In this document: positions 53,379 to 61,305 of the stretch, piece after piece
Position numbering within the stretch: the first letter of the stretch is position 1
Layout of the letters: the number at the start of each line of letters is the position of its first letter
NCBI GenBank assembly: GCA_016927935.1
Contig: JAFGLS010000195.1
Coordinates: 1-64,000 of the forward strand
Length of the DNA: 64,000 nt
Direction of reading: 5' to 3'
DNA from: Syntrophaceae bacterium
Lineage (GTDB): Bacteria; Desulfobacterota; Syntrophia; Syntrophales; Smithellaceae
Notes under the pieces: model-generated
Databases searched by the model: none
What the model was told of the DNA's origin: nothing
What the model saw: the letters and a program-made list of their open reading frames with translations, nothing else
Program-made: the position numbers and the translations under genes

Positions 53379-54557
53379 ATGAAATATATAGACCAAATAG
53401 AAATGAAAGGTAAAAGAGTCTTTTTACGTGTGGATTTTAATGTTCCGATGGATAAAGAGGGTAACGTCACCGGCGATAAGCGTATAAGGGCCAGCATTCC
53501 GACGATAAAATACGCGCTGGAAAAAGGAGCAAAATTAATTGTCGCCTCCCACCTGGGCAGACCGAGAGGCAAAAGAGTTGCGGAAATGTCGCTTAAGCCG
53601 GTGACAAAAATACTTTCCGAACTTCTGCACAAGCAGGTCATTTTTTACGATGATTGCGTCGGAGAAGCCATCCAGAAGGCTGCGGGTAATATGAAAGAAG
53701 GAGATATCATACTTCTGGAAAATCTCCGGTTTCACCCAGGTGAAGATAAAAATGACGCGGAGTTCGCCAGACAACTAGCCACGCTCTGCGATATTTATAT
53801 TGATGATGCCTTCGCCGTATCGCACCGGGCAGCGGCTTCCAATTCGGCGATTACCGAATTTGTTCAAACCTGCGCTGCCGGCTTTCTTTTGAAAAACGAA
53901 GTTGAATATTTCAAAAAAGCAATGATTAATCCAGCCAAACCTCTGGCCGCTATTATCGGCGGAGCCAAGGTTTCCGATAAAATCGGTCTTCTGGGAAATC
54001 TTATTGAAAAAGTAGATAAAATTATAATCGGCGGCGGCATGGCCTTCACATTCTTGCGAGCGGCCGGCTACGAAACAGGCAAGTCACTTTGCGAAGAAGA
54101 CATGCTGGATACGGCGCGCAAGATTGCGGAAAAAGCCAAACAGAAAAACGTGCAGTTTTTACTGCCGGTTGATGCCGTGATTGCTCCAAGCGCGACGGCG
54201 GAAGCCGAAATAAAAACCTGTAGTGTAAAAGAAATCCCTAAGGAATGGATAGGTCTGGATATCGGTCCGGCTACAATTTCTCTTTTCAGTGACGCGTTGA
54301 AAGGAGTCAAGACAATTATCTGGAATGGACCTCTGGGTATGTTCGAGCTTGCCCCTTTCAGCAAGGGAACCTTCGACCTGGCCGCCGCTGTCGCAAATTC
54401 AGGAGCACTTTCCATCATCGGTGGCGGGGACACGGATACGGCAATTAAAAATTCAGGGTTCAGCGCGAAAATGTCTTATATCTCCACCGGCGGTGGTGCT
54501 TTTCTGGAGTGGCTGGAAGGGAAAACTCTGCCGGGAATCGCCGCGCTGGGAAAATAG
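53379..54557 (+). CDS. pgk: Phosphoglycerate kinase
   Basis: A 392-residue enzyme transferring phosphate from 1,3-bisphosphoglycerate to ADP. RVFLRVDFNVPMDKEGN, ASHLGRPRGKR, GGAKVSDKIGLL, GGGMAFTFL and the C-terminal GGGDTDTAIKN are the classic motifs. The track begins at 53313 inside gap; the ATG at 53379 follows AGAAAGGG and starts the normal sequence MKYIDQIEMKGKRV. It lies 14 nt after gap and 34 nt before tpiA. Confidence 0.96.
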   Translation: MKYIDQIEMKGKRVFLRVDFNVPMDKEGNVTGDKRIRASIPTIKYALEKGAKLIVASHLGRPRGKRVAEMSLKPVTKILSELLHKQVIFYDDCVGEAIQKAAGNMKEGDIILLENLRFHPGEDKNDAEFARQLATLCDIYIDDAFAVSHRAAASNSAITEFVQTCAAGFLLKNEVEYFKKAMINPAKPLAAIIGGAKVSDKIGLLGNLIEKVDKIIIGGGMAFTFLRAAGYETGKSLCEEDMLDTARKIAEKAKQKNVQFLLPVDAVIAPSATAEAEIKTCSVKEIPKEWIGLDIGPATISLFSDALKGVKTIIWNGPLGMFELAPFSKGTFDLAAAVANSGALSIIGGGDTDTAIKNSGFSAKMSYISTGGGAFLEWLEGKTLPGIAALGK

Positions 54558-54591
54558 AAGTAATGAACTTTTTAAGAAAAAGGAAATAACA

Positions 54592-55350
54592 ATGAGAAAA
54601 TGGATTGTCGCCGGAAACTGGAAAATGCACAATACTGTCGCCGAATCAATCGCGTTGGCCGAAGCAATTAAAAATGGAGCGGCCAAATTCCAAGGCGGGA
54701 AAATCGTTTTAGCTCCACCTTTTACAGCGCTCTTCCATGTCAGTGAAGTAATTAAAGGAACAAACTTATTGTTGGGCGCACAAAACGTGCACAATGAAGA
54801 AAAGGGAGCTTTCACCGGTGAGATATCGCCCGTGATGCTCAAAGATATCGGCTGTACTTACGTGATCATCGGCCACTCCGAGCGCCGAAAATATTTTCAC
54901 GAACAGGATAATAATGTTAACCTGAAAGTTAAAAAAGCGCTGACGACCGGATTGATTCCCATCATGTGTGTGGGAGAAACTGACGAAGAACGCCTAAAAG
55001 GAATTACAAACGACGTTGTCGGCAGACAAGTAAAGCAGGGATTGAAAGAGGTGGAAAAAATTGACAGTGTTGTTATAGCCTACGAGCCTGTATGGGCGAT
55101 AGGAACCGGAAAAGTTGCGACAGCCGCGCAGGCACAGGAAGTACACGCTTTTATCCGCGGCATCTTAAAAAATATTTTAGGTTCCAATGCCGCCGATGAT
55201 GTCTGCATACTCTACGGTGGAAGCGTAACTAAAAACAATATTGGTGATTTAATTTCGATGGCGGATATTGACGGCGCGCTTGTCGGCGGTGCTTCCCTAA
55301 AAGCGGATGAATTCATAGGCATAATCAAAGAAATTGCCGGCAAAAAATAA
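54592..55350 (+). CDS. tpiA: Triosephosphate isomerase
   Basis: A 252-residue TIM barrel. Catalytic residues appear in AGNWKMHNT (Lys), IIGHSERRKYF (His) and AYEPVWAIGTGK (Glu), with LYGGSVTKNN at the phosphate site. The track's opening at 54325 is an out-of-frame run through pgk. The true start at 54592 has AAAAAGGAAATAAC upstream. It completes the gap-pgk-tpiA operon and converges with tatA. Confidence 0.96.
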   Translation: MRKWIVAGNWKMHNTVAESIALAEAIKNGAAKFQGGKIVLAPPFTALFHVSEVIKGTNLLLGAQNVHNEEKGAFTGEISPVMLKDIGCTYVIIGHSERRKYFHEQDNNVNLKVKKALTTGLIPIMCVGETDEERLKGITNDVVGRQVKQGLKEVEKIDSVVIAYEPVWAIGTGKVATAAQAQEVHAFIRGILKNILGSNAADDVCILYGGSVTKNNIGDLISMADIDGALVGGASLKADEFIGIIKEIAGKK

Positions 55351-55374
55351 TTTAAAATAAATTTCTAAAAAAAA

Positions 55375-55560
55375 TTATTTTTTATCCTCTTCCTTTTTTG
55401 ACGAATTATCGGTAATCTCGTTTGACTCATTCATTGACTTTTTGAAGTTTTTAATCCCTCTGCCTAGGGCTGAACCAATTTCCGGCAATTTCCCTACGCC
55501 AAAAATAATTACTACAATTATCAAAACTATTATAAGTTCCTGCCATCCCATTCCAAACAT
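55375..55560 (-). CDS. tatA: Twin-arginine translocase subunit TatA/E
   Basis: A 61-residue TatA-type protein: [45 protein letters not shown], that is, one membrane helix, the FG hinge and an amphipathic helix, then an acidic and basic tail ([13 protein letters not shown]). TatA oligomers form the export pore for folded proteins. tatB and tatC are not in the window. It follows the RodZ-like gene by 30 nt on the same strand. Confidence 0.93.
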   Translation of the reverse strand: MFGMGWQELIIVLIIVVIIFGVGKLPEIGSALGRGIKNFKKSMNESNEITDNSSKKEEDKK

Positions 55561-55590
55561 AATATTACCTCTTAATTTTTCATTATTAAA

Positions 55591-56514
55591 TTATGGTAAT
55601 CGTAAATGGACTACCTCTCCCGGTTTCCCCAAATTTTCAACATCCTTATTTTTATATTTTATCCTAATTCCCCCGGCATTGCCAATGTCCAGATTAAAAG
55701 TTTCCGCGTTGCTTTCAAATTTTTCTCCCGGCTTTAATAAAATTTGAACTGGTGTACTTTCTCCGCCTTTTACACGAATCCATGTTTCCTGACTTGCTAT
55801 AATAAGCAAATTACTTTTTTGCGAGCCAACAGAAGCGACATGTTTTGTCTCCAACGACAATGGCAATGACGCATTTTTTTTAACTGAATTATCCATATTG
55901 GCTGTTTGTTTCAATACATTGCCGGATGTTCCTTTTTCAAATTCGCTTAATTGGAGTATGGGATCAGTTATCATTTGCTGGGGGTCTTTGAATGTCACAT
56001 TGGGTGAAGAATTTACAACTGATGTCGTATTGGATGAAGAACTTACATTTTGTTCCATGATTTCCTTAGCAGGTATATCGATTCTTTTGGAAGAGTTAAT
56101 TCCCTCAGATACCGGAGGGTTTTGCTTTAAAATCAGCCAAACCACAAAAACGGTTATGAATACAAAGAAAATCCCCCAATAATTTTTGTTGCTGACAACC
56201 GACGCAAAAAACGATTTCTCCTCCTGAGATGTCTTTCGCGGCGGTATCAATTCTTCTTTCTGTGCGTTAAGGTACGCCTCGTAATCTTTCAGGATAGGTA
56301 CTTCATCAACACCTAAAAATCTCGCATAGATCTTAATAAAATTCTTTGTATAAACGGGGTCCGGCAGCAAATGAAATTCGCTGTTTTCTATATTTTTAAG
56401 ATAGCCGGCCTTTATGCGTATTTTTTTAAATACATCGTTCAGAGAAAGACCCATCGATTCTCTTTTGGCCGTTAATTTTTGCAAACCATCAGTCGGCGTT
56501 TTTTCTACAAACAT
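55591..56514 (-). CDS. RodZ-like helix-turn-helix membrane protein
   Basis: A 307-residue protein. A cytosolic XRE-type HTH (about 15-85: ESMGLSLNDVFKKIRIKAGYLKNIENSEFHLLPDPVYTKNFIKIYARFLGVD) is followed by one membrane helix (NYWGIFFVFITVFVVWLIL). A Ser/Asn-rich linker leads to a C-terminal DUF4115 beta domain (LLIIASQETWIRVKGGESTPVQILLKPGEKF). This is the layout of RodZ, which links MreB to the cell wall machinery. Many delta-proteobacterial versions are generic HTH-DUF4115 proteins with unproven role. Confidence 0.82.
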   Translation of the reverse strand: MFVEKTPTDGLQKLTAKRESMGLSLNDVFKKIRIKAGYLKNIENSEFHLLPDPVYTKNFIKIYARFLGVDEVPILKDYEAYLNAQKEELIPPRKTSQEEKSFFASVVSNKNYWGIFFVFITVFVVWLILKQNPPVSEGINSSKRIDIPAKEIMEQNVSSSSNTTSVVNSSPNVTFKDPQQMITDPILQLSEFEKGTSGNVLKQTANMDNSVKKNASLPLSLETKHVASVGSQKSNLLIIASQETWIRVKGGESTPVQILLKPGEKFESNAETFNLDIGNAGGIRIKYKNKDVENLGKPGEVVHLRLP

Positions 56515-56639
56515 ATAAATTCACAATTGAAAATATTTTGATATGCACTTTTATCACTAATTTGATTGTAATACAACTATTTAAAATCACGGGTATAAAA
56601 CCCTGGACACGAATTCCGCCACAAGAAGTGGTGTATTCT

Positions 56640-56797
56640 ATCCATGCTTATGCAGGATAATTCGATATTCAAGTTTCAGAGTTCTCTGTTCCTGAAACTT
56701 GGATCTCATTACCCTCAGCTTTGCGGGATAATTCGGCTTACCCATTCCGATACGCTTCACTTTCGGAATTGGAGCCTCATTAAATTTGAGTCTCACA
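56640..56797. repeat. Hairpin-plus-tail repeat region C
   Basis: Two tandem units. Unit 1: GCTTATGCAGGATAATTCG, then stem AAGTTTCAG (56671-56679)/CTGAAACTT (56692-56700), 12-nt loop, tail GGATCTCATTA. Unit 2: GCTTTGCGGGATAATTCG, then stem ATTCCGA (56744-56750)/TCGGAAT (56763-56769), 12-nt loop, tail TGGAGCCTCATTA. A lone tail AATTTGAGTCTCAC follows. Leader and tail are conserved while the stems differ but remain paired. The remaining 56515-56639 and 56798-56876 show no gene. Confidence 0.7.
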
Positions 56798-56876
56798 ATA
56801 AAACCAATTATCGCTTTAACATTTTTTAATTTTATTGTTACTATTGTCTCAAAAAACAGGGCAGGAGTTTTTTTAT

Positions 56877-57644
56877 ATGTTGAAAATGAAGTCATTCGCC
56901 GTTGATTTGGCGCTTCGGGCAGGCGCTTTATTGAAAAAGAAATTCAATCAAACGCATAAAATCCATTATAAAGGGAAAATCAATATTGTCACTGAAGCGG
57001 ACGAAATGTCCGAAAATTTGATTATCGAATCAATAAGCCAAAAATTCCCCGATCATGGGATTTTATCGGAAGAATCACCGGCAATCACCGGCTCCGGAAA
57101 ACTACGTTGGATAATTGACCCTCTGGATGGAACAACAAATTACGCTCACGGCTTTCCCGTATTTTGCGTTTCCATAGCGCTGCAAAATGAAGGTGTTGTC
57201 GTTTTGGGTGTGATTTATGACCCCATGAGAAATGAATTGTTTTCTGCAATAAAAGGTAAAGGAGCTTATTTGAATGGCAAGAAAATAAAGGTCTCTTCAA
57301 TAAAAGACATTTCCCGCAGTCTGCTAGCGACGGGATTTCCTTATGATATCAGAGAAAGCAGGGTAAACAATCTTGATTACTTTAATTTGATGGCTGTAAA
57401 TGTTCAGGCAATCCGCCGCGCGGGCGCGGCAGCCCTGGATCTGGCGTATCTTGCTGCGGGCAGGTTTGACGGTTTCTGGGAATTAAAACTCAAACCATGG
57501 GATACAGCGGCAGGCTGTCTGTTGGTGGAAGAATCAGGCGGAGTTGTTTCCGACCTTTTTGGCGGCAAATGGAATATATACTCGCCGAATGTTCTTGCCT
57601 CCAATGGCCTGATTCATAAAAAGATGATGAAAGTTTTAAGTTAG
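56877..57644 (+). CDS. suhB: Inositol-1-monophosphatase family protein
   Basis: A 255-residue Mg-dependent phosphatase of the inositol monophosphatase family. The metal-site motifs are EADEMSENLI, LSEESPAITG, IDPLDGTTNYAHGFP and the C-terminal ELKLKPWDTAAGCLLVEESGG. AGGAG lies 9 nt upstream of the ATG at 56877; the track's start at 56835 has no such site. The substrate may be inositol phosphate or another sugar phosphate. E. coli SuhB also works in transcription antitermination, which cannot be judged here. Confidence 0.9.
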   Translation: MLKMKSFAVDLALRAGALLKKKFNQTHKIHYKGKINIVTEADEMSENLIIESISQKFPDHGILSEESPAITGSGKLRWIIDPLDGTTNYAHGFPVFCVSIALQNEGVVVLGVIYDPMRNELFSAIKGKGAYLNGKKIKVSSIKDISRSLLATGFPYDIRESRVNNLDYFNLMAVNVQAIRRAGAAALDLAYLAAGRFDGFWELKLKPWDTAAGCLLVEESGGVVSDLFGGKWNIYSPNVLASNGLIHKKMMKVLS

Positions 57645-57749
57645 AAGTATTAAGCGTTAAGTATTAACTGTCTGTTATCCACACTATCCTTTATCTAGAC
57701 ATCGAGACGAAGGGCGAGATTATCCCGTATGACCGACTAGTCTAATCGC

Positions 57750-58307
57750 TCATTGAATTTTTTTCTTCAGGGCGAGGGCGGCGAAATAAAAAAGCACCGG
57801 TGCGGCCAGCCAGATGAGTTGAGGCGCCAGGGTTATGTGCCGCCCGTTAAAGAGAAAGAGCGAAGGATTCCACCATGCCGGATTGTATCCCCATCCGCCT
57901 AACCCGGTGCTCAGCAGTTCCACACCTAATTCCTGAGCCTGGCCCCATATTATCAGCACCGAAAGTTCTTGCGCGCTGAATGACGCGAAGCGCGGCTCAC
58001 GGCAGAAGATGTTAACCAGCCAAACCCCTATTAGGAAAAGGCCGCCGTCCCAGAAGGTGTGACTGATTATAATAAAAATGAAGTGGGCTGGCGGTGTTCT
58101 CAGGAAGGTGAAAATATCCACAATACCAAGTCCGTCGAGTGTGGAAAGCGGTACTTCCCAGGTGAAGCCTATCGCCGTTCCGATCCAGAACAGTTTCCAT
58201 GTGAAAGGGGAAATTTTTTTCGCCGCGTATAGGACGACGACTATGAGCGGCACCGCGGCACCGATTGCAAAATCAATATAGAAAAAATACTGCTCGAGTA
58301 ATTTCAC
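57750..58307 (-). CDS. Integral membrane protein, unknown function
   Basis: A 185-residue protein with about five membrane helices: FAIGAAVPLIVVVLYAA, KLFWIGTAIGFTWEVP, FIFIIISHTFWDGGLFLIGVWLV, ELSVLIIWGQAQELGVELL, and LAPQLIWLAAPVLFYFAALA. It is unusually rich in Trp, with conserved-looking polar residues inside helices (SHTFWDG, GQAQELGVE). No family is recognised. It is co-directional with the YjbQ and Mla genes but separated by 177 nt. Confidence 0.6.
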   Translation of the reverse strand: MKLLEQYFFYIDFAIGAAVPLIVVVLYAAKKISPFTWKLFWIGTAIGFTWEVPLSTLDGLGIVDIFTFLRTPPAHFIFIIISHTFWDGGLFLIGVWLVNIFCREPRFASFSAQELSVLIIWGQAQELGVELLSTGLGGWGYNPAWWNPSLFLFNGRHITLAPQLIWLAAPVLFYFAALALKKKIQ

Positions 58308-58484
58308 TTATCACCCCCCACGGGTAAATTAATTAGAGCATTATGAAGAAATGGATCGGTTTTGCTTTTGCAATCTTTAACGATTTCGGGTTGAAATTTA
58401 GCACAAAATGATTGGTTTGAATATTGAAGATTACCAGTTGAAAGATATTTTTCTGAACATCAAGTTTCTCGGTAAAAGTTAATA

Positions 58485-58880
58485 TCAACTGGCAATAATT
58501 GATACTAAAAATTTTCTTGAACGTGGGCCGTCGAATTCGCAGAAAAAGATGGATTGCCATGTTCCCAGAACCAGGCGGCCGTTTTCAATGATTACTATTT
58601 CGGATGCTCCGACAAGAGATGATTTTACATGCGCGGCGGAATTCCCTTCCGCATGCCGGTAATTTGCTGAAAGAGGGACTGCCTTATCCAGCGCCGCAAG
58701 AATATCTCGCGGCACATCCGGATCGGCATTTTCATTAATAGTTACCGCCGCCGTGGTATGCGGAGTGTAAACAACGCAAATACCTGTTTTGATGCCTTCG
58801 TCACGAACAGCTTTTTGCACAGCCGCGGTAATGTCAATCATTTCGACACGGGAATTGGTTTCCAGAGATAATTCTTTCAT
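58485..58880 (-). CDS. yjbQ: YjbQ family (UPF0047) protein
   Basis: A 131-residue YjbQ-type protein. The family is compact and trimeric, with reported thiamin phosphate synthase side activity. VVYTPHTTAAVTINENADPDVPRDIL, HAEGNSAAHVKSSLVGASEIV and GTWQSIFFCEFDGPRSRKF are family signatures. The track opens at 58982 within the lipoprotein gene; I use the ATG at 58880, which overlaps that gene's stop by 4 nt (ATGA). Its coupling to a lipid transport operon has no obvious functional explanation. Confidence 0.9.
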   Translation of the reverse strand: MKELSLETNSRVEMIDITAAVQKAVRDEGIKTGICVVYTPHTTAAVTINENADPDVPRDILAALDKAVPLSANYRHAEGNSAAHVKSSLVGASEIVIIENGRLVLGTWQSIFFCEFDGPRSRKFLVSIIAS

Positions 58881-59554
58881 GGATGATCTACCGCTGACGG
58901 AGAAGTTGTTTTGATTGCCGCGTAAACATCGTCGGTTATCTGTTGGGAAATCACCCGCATGGCCTGGCTTGCGGCCTGGCAATAACCCCGGGGTGACGAA
59001 TCATGCAATGGTTCTTTCCTGAAATATTTTTTCTGAAAAATCAGCTTTTTAGCGGTTTCTTTTTCCCGTGTGTCTTGCAAAGAAATGACTATACTAATAA
59101 CTGCTGTTTTATTGCTTTTGTCCGCAAACAAGTAAAATTCCTCAATGCCGCCGAAAATGAGAAAAATTCCTTCATCTGTTTCGTAGCGGGAAAACACCGC
59201 CCGGAAAAGACCGCTCTCCCTCATATCGCGCAAAAGGCTGTCGGCAACCATATCCGCCGGATTTACCGCCCAGCGGGAATAATTGAAAGAATCAATGCTG
59301 TAAAGATCATTGCGAAACATCATATTTGCGGAATTATAAGCGGCGGCGATGGAAAACCGGTTAAACTTCAAAGACACATCAAACTTATCGGCTTTATCCC
59401 ATGAGGGCACTGCGTAGTTCAATAGATAATTTTCCACTTCATCTTTCGGCTTTCCGCTCCCGGCGCATCCAATTACCAGCGATAAGGCAATTACCATAAA
59501 ACAAAGACTTATTATTTTCTTGTGGCACTTTACATGTGTTAATAACTGTCTCAT
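58877..59554 (-). CDS. ABC-type transport auxiliary lipoprotein (PqiC-like)
   Basis: A 225-residue lipoprotein. The signal peptide IISLCFMVIALSLVIGC ends in a lipobox with the acceptor Cys near residue 30. The mature part (NYLLNYAVPSWDKADKFDVSLKFNRFSIAAAYNSANMMFR...) has the pattern of the ABC_trans_aux/PqiC group associated with MCE transporters. It lies 16 nt after the MlaD-like gene, so it is probably the outer or periplasmic partner of the same lipid transporter. Confidence 0.8.
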   Translation of the reverse strand: MRQLLTHVKCHKKIISLCFMVIALSLVIGCAGSGKPKDEVENYLLNYAVPSWDKADKFDVSLKFNRFSIAAAYNSANMMFRNDLYSIDSFNYSRWAVNPADMVADSLLRDMRESGLFRAVFSRYETDEGIFLIFGGIEEFYLFADKSNKTAVISIVISLQDTREKETAKKLIFQKKYFRKEPLHDSSPRGYCQAASQAMRVISQQITDDVYAAIKTTSPSAVDHP

Positions 59555-59570
59555 TGATTAATTCCTCTCA

Positions 59571-60503
59571 TTATTCCATAGCTTTTCTAGGCGGCGCCGG
59601 TTTCGAGAAAATGAGCTCCGACGGGTCTTTTTTCAAACTTTCGGAAAACTTTTGCAGATTTTCCGAAGTGACCCGCAAATTCTCTGATGTATCCTGCAAC
59701 TCGGCCGCTATTGATTTCGTTTTTTTATCTATATCATCAAGAAGAATATCCGTTCGGGATGATTTTTCTTTCAAATTAAAAGCATCGATTTCATTTTTTG
59801 CGTGTCCGATGAGATTTCGGGCATCAGATAAAATTCCCATCATCTCATTGACCGCTTCCTCTACCTTGCCTTCAGCAACTGTTTTATTGAGTTGGGCAAT
59901 TGTCCTGTCTAGGTTAATGGAAGCTGATTCCAGATTAGTCACGATATTGTCCACCTGCTTTCCTTCCATGAAATCTTCTATGGCACGGGTGGTGTTTTTA
60001 AGCTGATTGGAAATGCCCTTGAAGTCAATTTCCTTTATGTTCTGTATAATAATACCCGTGTCGGCAATAAAGCGGCCGATCCCCGACCGGCGTGACGGAA
60101 TGACCGGATAGCCGGACTTAAAAGTTATTTTCGGCGAATCATATAACTCGCCCGGTTTAATCGGAGCCAACTCAACATAGACAATTCCGGTAATGCCGGT
60201 TGTAGTCAACGCAGCGACTGTCTGCTTCTGCAAATCGTCTGACAAACTTATTTTCATTACCACTTCAATCAGACGGTGATCCGGCGCCACTGCTATGCTC
60301 TGAACCTTGCCTATTTCCACACCCCGGTATTTAACCGCTGAATCAACCTGCAATCCTTGAACGGACTCGTCAAAATAAGCTGCGTACAGGGAGCCCTTCG
60401 TGAAAAGTCCGGAAGCGCCCGCCCATATTATTAATATCGCGCAAATCAGCAAACCTGTAACAACAAAAAGACCAATAAAAAATTTTGAGTTTTTAGCTGC
60501 CAT
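59571..60503 (-). CDS. mlaD: MCE-domain lipid-binding protein (MlaD-like)
   Basis: A 310-residue protein with an N-terminal membrane anchor (FFIGLFVVTGLLICAILIIWAG), one MCE domain (about 35-120: LYAAYFDESVQGLQVDSAVKYRGVEIGKVQSI..., TGITGIVYVEL) and a long C-terminal coiled coil (about 150-300). MlaD hexamers in the periplasm carry phospholipids to or from the MlaFE pump. It overlaps the ATPase gene by 11 nt. The coiled coil is longer than in E. coli MlaD and could form a tube spanning the periplasm. Confidence 0.9.
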   Translation of the reverse strand: MAAKNSKFFIGLFVVTGLLICAILIIWAGASGLFTKGSLYAAYFDESVQGLQVDSAVKYRGVEIGKVQSIAVAPDHRLIEVVMKISLSDDLQKQTVAALTTTGITGIVYVELAPIKPGELYDSPKITFKSGYPVIPSRRSGIGRFIADTGIIIQNIKEIDFKGISNQLKNTTRAIEDFMEGKQVDNIVTNLESASINLDRTIAQLNKTVAEGKVEEAVNEMMGILSDARNLIGHAKNEIDAFNLKEKSSRTDILLDDIDKKTKSIAAELQDTSENLRVTSENLQKFSESLKKDPSELIFSKPAPPRKAME

Positions 60504-61287
60504 AAAACCTCTGTTCGTTAGAAGTGGCAGGCCTCTGGCGCAAAAAGAAACTTCTTACTCTCGGATCTGTGGTCCGTTCTTTTAATTCCCTGGGCCTGCC
60601 TTCGGCAATTATGCCTTTTGCCTCTTTGTCTAACATTAACACTCTATCGGCTATTTTGTAAATAGATTCCAGCTCGTGAGTCACTATAACCATTGTTGCC
60701 CCTAAAGCTTCATTTGTTTTAATTATCAATTCGTCGAGCTCGGCGGCGGTGACAGGATCAAGGCCGGCGGACAATTCATCAAAGAAAAGCACGCGAGGAT
60801 CCAATGCCATAGCCCGCGCAATGCCGGCTCTTTTTTTCATGCCGCCGGAAAGTTCGGACGGATAATAATTTTCAAAGCCAGCTAAATTGACCATGCCCAG
60901 TTTCATTTTGATAATATCTGTAATCATGACAGAATCAAGGTTGGTATATTCCTGCAAGGGCAGTTCGATGTTCTCCTTAAGCGTCATCGAGCTGAACAAG
61001 GCGCTGGATTGAAACAGAACTCCAATTTTCTGTCTGTACCGGTTGAGTTCTTTTTCCTCCGCACGAGTAATATCGGTTTCCTGATACAAAACCTGACCTT
61101 TATATGGTTTTTGCAGACCAATCATAATTCTAAGAAGGGTCGATTTGCCGCAACCGCTGGCGCCGACAATGACTAGTATTTCCCCTTTATACACTTCAAA
61201 ATTTACGTCTTCAAAAACAACATTTTCACCGAAGCGTGCTGCCAGATTTTTTACCATAATAACGGGGGTTGTTTTTTCAGTGTCCAA
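60493..61287 (-). CDS. mlaF: Phospholipid transport ATP-binding protein (MlaF-like)
   Basis: A 264-residue ABC ATPase. Walker A is VGASGCGKSTLLR, the signature ELSGGMKKRAGIARAMA, and Walker B ends in FFDELSAGLDP, where the Pro usual after DE is missing as in MlaF proteins. The H-loop is VIVTHE. It lies 18 nt after the permease gene and overlaps mlaD. Confidence 0.93.
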   Translation of the reverse strand: MDTEKTTPVIMVKNLAARFGENVVFEDVNFEVYKGEILVIVGASGCGKSTLLRIMIGLQKPYKGQVLYQETDITRAEEKELNRYRQKIGVLFQSSALFSSMTLKENIELPLQEYTNLDSVMITDIIKMKLGMVNLAGFENYYPSELSGGMKKRAGIARAMALDPRVLFFDELSAGLDPVTAAELDELIIKTNEALGATMVIVTHELESIYKIADRVLMLDKEAKGIIAEGRPRELKERTTDPRVRSFFLRQRPATSNEQRFYGS

Positions 61288-61305
61288 AATTCGCTCCTTA
61301 ACTCA

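Noticed and set aside
54325-54591. Long N-terminal extension of tpiA in the ORF track
   Set aside because: This stretch is pgk read in another frame. The ribosome binding site and normal enzyme start are at 54592.
40641-56797. Hairpin-tail arrays as a CRISPR array
   Set aside because: Units are irregularly spaced, scattered over three sites, and the variable part is the paired stem, not an unpaired spacer. No cas gene is present.
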